From Pseudomonas sp. ATCC 13867 (GTDB lineage Bacteria > Pseudomonadota > Gammaproteobacteria > Pseudomonadales > Pseudomonadaceae): a stretch of DNA of 64,000 bases. The translations under genes and the position numbers were made by a program. Each line of letters starts with the position of its first letter. Positions within the stretch are counted from its first letter, which is position 1. Under the pieces are notes generated by a model, which made no database searches, was not told the origin of the DNA, and saw nothing but the letters and a program-made list of their open reading frames with translations. The stretch lies in assembly GCF_000349845.1 (NCBI RefSeq), contig NC_020829.1, positions 2,673,001-2,737,000 of the forward strand, written 5' to 3'. Positions 59,151-64,000 of this stretch are shown piece after piece.

Positions 59151-60338
59151 TCAGTTCCGGCCGAACAGCGTGACCACGCAGGCGCCGCCCAGGCCCAGAT
59201 TGTGCTGCAGGGCGATGTCCAGTCCTTCCACCTGGCGCGCACCGGCGCTGCCGCGCAACTGGTGGGTCAGCTCGTAGCATTGCGCCAGCCCCGTGGCGCC
59301 CAGCGGATGGCCCTTCGACAGGAGGCCGCCGGACGGATTGGTGACCACCCGGCCGCCATAGGTGTTGTCGCCGTCCAGGACGAATTTTTCCGCGCCACCG
59401 AGCGGACACAGGCCGAGCGCTTCATAGGTCAGCAGTTCGTTGTGCGCGAAGCAGTCATGCAGCTCCACGGCGCGCACATCCTGCGGGCCGACGCCGGCCT
59501 TCTCGTAGACCTGCCGCGCGGCGGCCTGGGCCATCTGGAAGCCGACATAGCTGATCATCGAGGGCGGATCGAAGGATTCCAGCGGATCGGTGGTCAGCGC
59601 CTGGGCGAGGATCGCGACGTCGGTGCTCAGGCCGTGGCGGCGGGCAAAGCGCTCGCTGCAGACGATAGCCGCGGCGGCGCCGCAGGTGGGCGGACAGGCC
59701 ATCAGGCGGGTCATCACGCCCGGCCACATCACCTGGTCGTTGAGGACGTCTTCGGTAGTCACCACCTTGCGGAACAGCGCCAGCGGGTTGTTGGCCGCGT
59801 GGCGGCTGGCCTTGGCGCGGATCGCGGCGAAGGTCGACAGCTGGGTGCCGTACTTGAGCATGTGCTCGCGACCCGCGCCGCCAAAGGTGCGCAGGGGACC
59901 GGGGAGATCGCCGGCGTCGGCGGTCAGCGTCTCGACGATCGGCAGGAAGCGCGCACGCGTCACCGGGCGGTCATCCCAGTTGGACTTGAGCGCGCCCGGC
60001 CGCATCTGCTCGAAGCCCAGCGCCAGAACGCAATCGGCCTGGCCGCTTTCCACGGCGGCGCGCGCCAGGTACAGCGCGGTCGAGCCAGTGGAGCAGTTGT
60101 TGTTGACGTTGATGATCGGAATACCGCTGCGACCCACCTCATAAATGGCGGTCTGGCCGCAAGTGGAGTCGCCGTAGACGTAGCCGGCGAAGGCCATCTG
60201 CACCTTCTCGTAGCCGATGCCGGCGTCCTTCAGCGCCAGGCGCAACGCCTCGGCGCCCATCTGGGTGTAGCTCGGGCTCGCGCCCGGCTTGGTGAAAGGG
60301 ATCATGCCGACGCCGGCCACTATGACTTTATCGCTCAT
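59151..60338 (-). CDS. SCP2/lipid-transfer-type thiolase
   Basis: 395 residues, ATG at 60336-60338 with AGGAG upstream. Active-site cysteine in VNNNCSTGSTALYLARA, His in HDCFAHNELLTYEALGL, and the C-terminal GHPLGATGLAQCYELTHQLRG. This subfamily (SCP-x thiolase-like) includes enzymes that remove acetyl or propionyl units from branched or steroid-type side chains. It lies 73 bp downstream of an acyl-CoA dehydrogenase gene on the same strand; the three genes 59151-62675 form one operon. Confidence 0.88.
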   Translation of the reverse strand: MSDKVIVAGVGMIPFTKPGASPSYTQMGAEALRLALKDAGIGYEKVQMAFAGYVYGDSTCGQTAIYEVGRSGIPIINVNNNCSTGSTALYLARAAVESGQADCVLALGFEQMRPGALKSNWDDRPVTRARFLPIVETLTADAGDLPGPLRTFGGAGREHMLKYGTQLSTFAAIRAKASRHAANNPLALFRKVVTTEDVLNDQVMWPGVMTRLMACPPTCGAAAAIVCSERFARRHGLSTDVAILAQALTTDPLESFDPPSMISYVGFQMAQAAARQVYEKAGVGPQDVRAVELHDCFAHNELLTYEALGLCPLGGAEKFVLDGDNTYGGRVVTNPSGGLLSKGHPLGATGLAQCYELTHQLRGSAGARQVEGLDIALQHNLGLGGACVVTLFGRN

Positions 60339-60411
60339 GGGGAAAGGCTCCTGTGCGGAATACCCGCTGGGTTTGGGAGGGCGGAGCGCGCTGGGCGCCC
60401 CGGAAAACGCA

Positions 60412-61536
60412 TCAGAGACTGCGGTCGCAGAGGCCGCTCCAGAAACCGGCGGAACCGGCGCCTATAGCCGCCTCGCCGAGCAGGCGCGCCCACTGGCTGT
60501 CGCTGCCGAAGTCGTCGCGCCAGGACCACAGCCGCCGGGTCGCCTGGTGCAGGCTGTGCTCGCGGGTGAAGCCGATGGCGCCGAATACCTGGTGCGCCAC
60601 CGAACAGGCCAGGGTCGCCGCCTCGCCGGCGCAGACCTTGGCCACCGCGACGTCGAAGCGCAGGCGGAGGGTGCCGCCCGGCTCGCCGGCGAATGCCGCG
60701 TCGGCGCTGTCCAGGGCCACCTGGCAGGCCATGCGCGCGGCGCCGATGGCGCCGGCCAGTTGCGCCAGGTACTGCTGCAGCGCCTGCTGGCGGCCGATGG
60801 GCTTGCCGAACTGGACCCGCTGGTTGGCGTACTCCACGGTCTTGTCCAGGGTCGCTTCGAGGGCTCCCCAGAGCATGCAGGCCCGCGCCAGGGCGCCGAG
60901 GGTCCAGGCCGGCTCGTCGAGTTCGTCCAGCGGCTGCGCCGCCAGTGCTGCGATCCCGGCATCCTCCAGGTGCAGACGGTCGAGGGGTTCGGCGGCGTAA
61001 TTGCTGCCGGCCTCCAGGCGGACGGCTGCCTGGCGCAGGTCGACCAGTGCCAGTTGCCGTTCCACTCCGACGACCACCAGCCAGTGGCAGTCGCGAGCCC
61101 AGGGTACCCGCGAGACGCTGCCGCCCAGGCGACGGCCATCGGCGCACAGCCGCAGATCGCCGTGGCGGCCGGCCTGGACGATCGTCAGCGGCCCCTCGGG
61201 TATCGCCAGACCCGCGCGGTCCAGCAGCGCACCGGCCAGCATGCTTTCCGCCAGGGGCAAGGGCGCCTGCCAGTAGCCGATGGCGCGCAGCAGCGGGCCA
61301 ACCTCGCTCCAGCGGGCGCCGCTGCCACCGGCGCTCTCGCCGACCAGCGCGGCGGGCAGGCCCTGCGCGGCCACGCTGCGCCAGAGTTGCGGGTCGGGAG
61401 TGCCGGTCTCGAAGGCTGCCAGGCGCTCGGCGTCGATCAGGTCGGCGAACAGACGCTCGACGCTGTCGGCGATCAGGCGTTGCAGTTCGGACGGCTCGCC
61501 AGCAGCGGCCGCCAGGTGTTCGGAAGTCGGATTCAT
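60412..61536 (-). CDS. Acyl-CoA dehydrogenase-like protein, subunit A of a probable heteromeric pair
   Basis: 374 residues; the ATG at 61534-61536 overlaps the upstream gene's stop (ATGA). N-terminal domain is divergent; the beta domain is short (AVVG-like LTIVQAGRHGDLRLCADGRR) and the C-terminal helical domain has QVFGAIGFTREHSLHQATRRLW. Short, divergent ACADs translated together with a second ACAD are typical of heterotetrameric alpha2beta2 enzymes in steroid and cyclic-acid catabolism. Alone it may not bind FAD fully. Confidence 0.85.
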   Translation of the reverse strand: MNPTSEHLAAAAGEPSELQRLIADSVERLFADLIDAERLAAFETGTPDPQLWRSVAAQGLPAALVGESAGGSGARWSEVGPLLRAIGYWQAPLPLAESMLAGALLDRAGLAIPEGPLTIVQAGRHGDLRLCADGRRLGGSVSRVPWARDCHWLVVVGVERQLALVDLRQAAVRLEAGSNYAAEPLDRLHLEDAGIAALAAQPLDELDEPAWTLGALARACMLWGALEATLDKTVEYANQRVQFGKPIGRQQALQQYLAQLAGAIGAARMACQVALDSADAAFAGEPGGTLRLRFDVAVAKVCAGEAATLACSVAHQVFGAIGFTREHSLHQATRRLWSWRDDFGSDSQWARLLGEAAIGAGSAGFWSGLCDRSL

Positions 61537-62675
61537 CGCAGTCCAAGGCCTCTGGCAATGATGCCGCGGAGGATTTCACGGGTGCCGCCGCGCAGGGAGA
61601 AGGAGGGCGCCACCTGGGTGACGTAGCGCATCACCTGTTCCAGGTCGGAACCGGGTTCGCAGCGGCCGCCGAACAGGTCGTGGGCGAGGTCCGGCAGCGA
61701 CTGTTCCAGCAACGCGCCCTGATCCTTGACCAGCGCCGCCGGGGTGGCCGGGTTGTCGCCACGGGCGAGCATGCCGGCGACGCCCAGGGACATCTGCCGC
61801 AGTGCCGCGTAGCGTGCGACGACGCGGCCCAGGCCGATAGCCTGGTGGCTGTCGTCCGGGGTGGCGGCATCGAGCATTTCCAGGTACAGCTGGGTGCTGC
61901 TCAGGTAGCGTTCCGGGCCACTGCGCTCCAGCGCCAGTTCGGCGCCGACCTGCTTCCAGCCGTCGCCGGGCTGGCCAATGACGAAATCGTCGGGTACGAA
62001 GACGTCTTCGAGGAAGACTTCGTTGAAATCATGCTCGCCAAGCAGGTTGTGGATCGGCCGCACCGTCACGCCCGGCGCGCCCAGGTCGATCAGCAACTGG
62101 GACAGGCCGGCATGCCGGTTCGCTTCGTCGCGCGGCGCGGTGCGCAGCAGGGTGACCATGTACTGGCAGCGTTGCGCGCCGGTGGTCCACACCTTGCTGC
62201 CGTTGACGATCCAGCCGCCGGCGGTCTTCACCGCGCGGGTGCGCACCGCCGCCAGGTCGGAGCCGACGTCCGGCTCGCTCATGCCAATGCCGATGTAGAT
62301 CTCGCCCCGCGCGATGCCGGGGCAGATACGCGGTGCCAGCACCTCGGGGGAAAAGCGCATCAGCAGCGGTCCGCTCTGCCGCTCGGCGATCCAGTGGGCG
62401 TTCACCGGGGCGCCGGCGGCGAGCAGTTCTTCCAGCACCACGTAGCGCTCCAGGGCGCTGCGCTCATGACCGCCGTAGCGCCGGGGCCAGGTCATGCCGA
62501 GCCAGCCGCGCTCGCCCAGTCGGCGGCTGAAGGCGGGGCTGGCGCCATTCCAGTTCTTGGCGCGTTCCGCCGGCGGCAGGTCCTGCAATGCCTCGGCGAG
62601 GAAGTCGCGCACCTGCTGGCGCAGCGCCTCGCAGCCAGCATCCAGGCGGCAGGGGCGTATGTCGAGTGCCTGCAT
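61533..62675 (-). CDS. Acyl-CoA dehydrogenase, subunit B of the pair
   Basis: 380 residues from the ATG at 62673-62675 (GGAG upstream at 11 nt; a further in-frame ATG at 62705 lies within the operator region). Standard layout: WNGASPAFSRRLGERGWLGMTWPRRYGG, GMSEPDVGSDLAAVRTRAVKTAGGW, and a final FSLRGGTREILRGIIARGLGLR in which the usual catalytic Glu of YEGT is Gly. Such endings are seen in heteromeric ACADs whose base is elsewhere. Translationally coupled to subunit A. Confidence 0.88.
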   Translation of the reverse strand: MQALDIRPCRLDAGCEALRQQVRDFLAEALQDLPPAERAKNWNGASPAFSRRLGERGWLGMTWPRRYGGHERSALERYVVLEELLAAGAPVNAHWIAERQSGPLLMRFSPEVLAPRICPGIARGEIYIGIGMSEPDVGSDLAAVRTRAVKTAGGWIVNGSKVWTTGAQRCQYMVTLLRTAPRDEANRHAGLSQLLIDLGAPGVTVRPIHNLLGEHDFNEVFLEDVFVPDDFVIGQPGDGWKQVGAELALERSGPERYLSSTQLYLEMLDAATPDDSHQAIGLGRVVARYAALRQMSLGVAGMLARGDNPATPAALVKDQGALLEQSLPDLAHDLFGGRCEPGSDLEQVMRYVTQVAPSFSLRGGTREILRGIIARGLGLR

Positions 62676-62712
62676 CGTTGTCGTACTCCAGGGCAGGGAG
62701 ATCATGTTTTAA

Positions 62713-62734
62713 ACTTGCTTGTCAGCAAGCAAGT
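62713..62734. promoter_or_regulatory. 22-bp perfect palindrome, TetR-type operator
   Basis: acttgcttg (62713-62721) and caagcaagt (62726-62734) with the 4-nt spacer tcag: perfect 9-bp arms. It lies between the dehydrogenase operon (minus) and the crotonase/TetR genes (plus), the natural position for the operator of the TetR protein at 63600. Confidence 0.75.
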
Positions 62735-62803
62735 AAATAACCTATCAGCAATCTTCGCATCCGGGCAAGCGGTGCCCGGTTGCCTATCACCGAGGAGAAC
62801 ACG

Positions 62804-63589
62804 ATGTCAGCGACGCCAGGATTCACCCCGGGACGCGGCCTGTCCCTGGAGCTGCAGGGGCATGTCGCCGTGCTGGAGTTCAGCCGCCCGCCCTTCAACT
62901 ATTTCGACAAGGAACTGATCGAGGATCTGGTTGCCGCCCTCGACTACCTCGACAGCCTGGAACAATGCCGGGTGACCGTGCTGCAGGCGCAGGGCAAGGT
63001 GTTCTGCGCCGGCGCCGACTTCTCCGGGGCCGAGCAGCGCGACCCGGAGTTCCCGCGACGCCTGTACCGCTTCGCGGTGCGCCTGTTCCGCGTGCGCAAA
63101 CCGGTGATCTGCGTGGTGGAGGGCGCCGCCGTCGGGGGTGGCCTGGGCCTTGCGCTGTTCGCCGACTTCCGCGTGACCAGCGAACGGGCGCGCTTCTCAG
63201 CGAATTTCAATCGCCTGGGCATTCATCCCGGCTTCGGCCTCTCCGTGACACTGCCGCGCCTGCTCGGTCAGCAGCAGGCGGCCCTGCTGTTGGCCACCGG
63301 ACGCCGTATCGACGGCGCCGAGGCCGTGCGCATCGGCCTGGCCGACGTGCTTGCGCCGGCCGGCGAGGAACGGCAAGCTGCGCTCGCCCTGGCCGGGGAG
63401 ATCGCCCTGTGCGCGCCGCTGTCGCTGCTGTCGACCCGGGAAACCCTGCGCCAGGGCCTGGCCGAGCAGGTCGAGCGTGCGGTGGAGCGCGAGGCCGACG
63501 AGCAGGCGTGGCAGATCCGCAGCGAAGACTTCGCCGAGGGCACCCAGGCCATGACCGAACGGCGCGAACCACGATTCAAGGGCAGATGA
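62804..63589 (+). CDS. Enoyl-CoA hydratase/isomerase family protein
   Basis: 261 residues from the ATG at 62804 (GAGGAG upstream; a TTG at 62780 would ignore it). Crotonase fold: oxyanion segments QGKVFCAGADFSGAEQ and VEGAAVGGGLGLALFADFR. Both classical hydratase glutamates appear substituted (GGGLGLAL; NFNRLGIHPGFG), which suggests an isomerase-like or other crotonase activity. It is divergent from the dehydrogenase-thiolase operon and 10 bp upstream of the TetR gene. Confidence 0.85.
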   Translation: MSATPGFTPGRGLSLELQGHVAVLEFSRPPFNYFDKELIEDLVAALDYLDSLEQCRVTVLQAQGKVFCAGADFSGAEQRDPEFPRRLYRFAVRLFRVRKPVICVVEGAAVGGGLGLALFADFRVTSERARFSANFNRLGIHPGFGLSVTLPRLLGQQQAALLLATGRRIDGAEAVRIGLADVLAPAGEERQAALALAGEIALCAPLSLLSTRETLRQGLAEQVERAVEREADEQAWQIRSEDFAEGTQAMTERREPRFKGR

Positions 63590-63599
63590 GGTAGTCCCC

Positions 63600-64000
63600 A
63601 TGCAAACCCCCGCAGCCAAACCGGCGCCGCAGCGGCGCACCCAGCAGGAGCGGCGCAGCGAGGCCGAACAGCGCCTGCTCGAAGCCGCGCGGCGCATCGT
63701 GGCGCGCAAGGGCTGGGCGGGCATGACCCTGGCCGAGGTGGGTACCGAGGCCGGGTACAGCCGTGGCCTGGCAACCCACCATTTCGGCAGCAAGGCCGAG
63801 CTGCTGCGCGCGCTGGCGGGCCACGCCAACGCCTGCTTCATGGACCAGGTACGCGCCGCGCCGCGTTTCGCCCGGGGCCTGCAGACGCTGATCGGCTTCG
63901 TGGGCGTCTACCTCTCGCCGGACGAGGACGAGTGGCTGAACAACCGTTGCCTGCTGGCGTTGATGGCCGAGGCGGTGACCGAGGACTCGGACACCGCCGA
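63600..64000 (+). CDS. TetR family regulator, N-terminal part (runs off the window)
   Basis: 133 codons present from the ATG at 63600. After a disordered N-terminus (QTPAAKPAPQRRTQQERRSE) comes the HTH (RLLEAARRIVARKGWAGMTLAEVGTEAGYSRGLATHHFGSKAELLRAL), the conserved TetR pattern, then the start of the ligand domain. Likely repressor of the crotonase gene and the divergent dehydrogenase-thiolase operon through the palindrome at 62713-62734. Confidence 0.88.
   Translation, partial: MQTPAAKPAPQRRTQQERRSEAEQRLLEAARRIVARKGWAGMTLAEVGTEAGYSRGLATHHFGSKAELLRALAGHANACFMDQVRAAPRFARGLQTLIGFVGVYLSPDEDEWLNNRCLLALMAEAVTEDSDTA

Overview
The window is high-GC bacterial DNA that reads as a chromosome segment of a Pseudomonas (P. 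nitroreducens / P. citronellolis-like). Grounds: a LysR-Ich-acyl-CoA dehydrogenase-MmgE/PrpD-Ict-Ccl itaconate cluster of the P. aeruginosa PA0877-PA0883 type, typical Pseudomonas REP palindromes at 58885-59102, a MoxR-DUF58-DUF4381-VWA-VWA/TPR-BatD operon, and a PqiA protein split over two genes. The genus assignment is an inference from gene content; no rRNA or tRNA gene was seen.

Layout. 1-486: end of a cyclopropane-fatty-acid synthase-like gene. 556-8524: CoA-linked acid catabolism, with a TetR regulator, a crotonase, two acyl-CoA ligases, an AidB-type acyl-CoA dehydrogenase and a PaaX-type regulator. 8772-9798: a collapsed copy of the DUF1302-DUF1329-LuxR cluster that is intact at 46521-52325. 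9939-12489: glycine-zipper protein, DUF3313 lipoprotein and FadL-type porin. 13095-20969: a two-partner secretion locus (TpsA exoprotein, TpsB transporter, small protein) with a BvgA-like hybrid regulator upstream. 21083-23199: AraC regulator, a second DUF3313 gene and a decayed FadL tail. The TPS locus is therefore bracketed by two copies of a DUF3313-FadL unit, one of them damaged.

23396-29729: six-gene Bat-type operon. 29767-35080: secreted HAD phosphatase, secreted sulfatase and a membrane protein with a spermidine-synthase-like domain. 35130-40113: AI-2E family exporter and pqiAA'BC lipid-transport genes. 40150-46181: AraC regulator, AlkJ-like GMC alcohol dehydrogenase, acyl-CoA synthetase and a second sulfatase. 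46521-52325: DUF1302, DUF1329 and a MalT-type LuxR regulator. 52314-58882: itaconate degradation (itaconate to itaconyl-CoA to citramalyl-CoA to acetyl-CoA plus pyruvate). 59151-64000: a beta-oxidation-like operon (SCP-type thiolase, paired acyl-CoA dehydrogenases) divergent from a crotonase and a TetR gene that runs off the window.

The strongest non-routine signals are: the TPS locus flanked by duplicated DUF3313-FadL units with a 490-bp near-identical tract; the BvgA-like regulator whose receiver has Glu in place of the phospho-accepting Asp and which carries a PAS/kinase-like tail; the collapsed DUF1302/LuxR paralogue; several sharply defined operators (twin TetR sites on a promoter, a 16-nt AraC-type direct repeat, an 18-nt-plus TetR-type palindrome); and the linkage of alcohol oxidation, acyl activation and DUF1302/DUF1329 genes.
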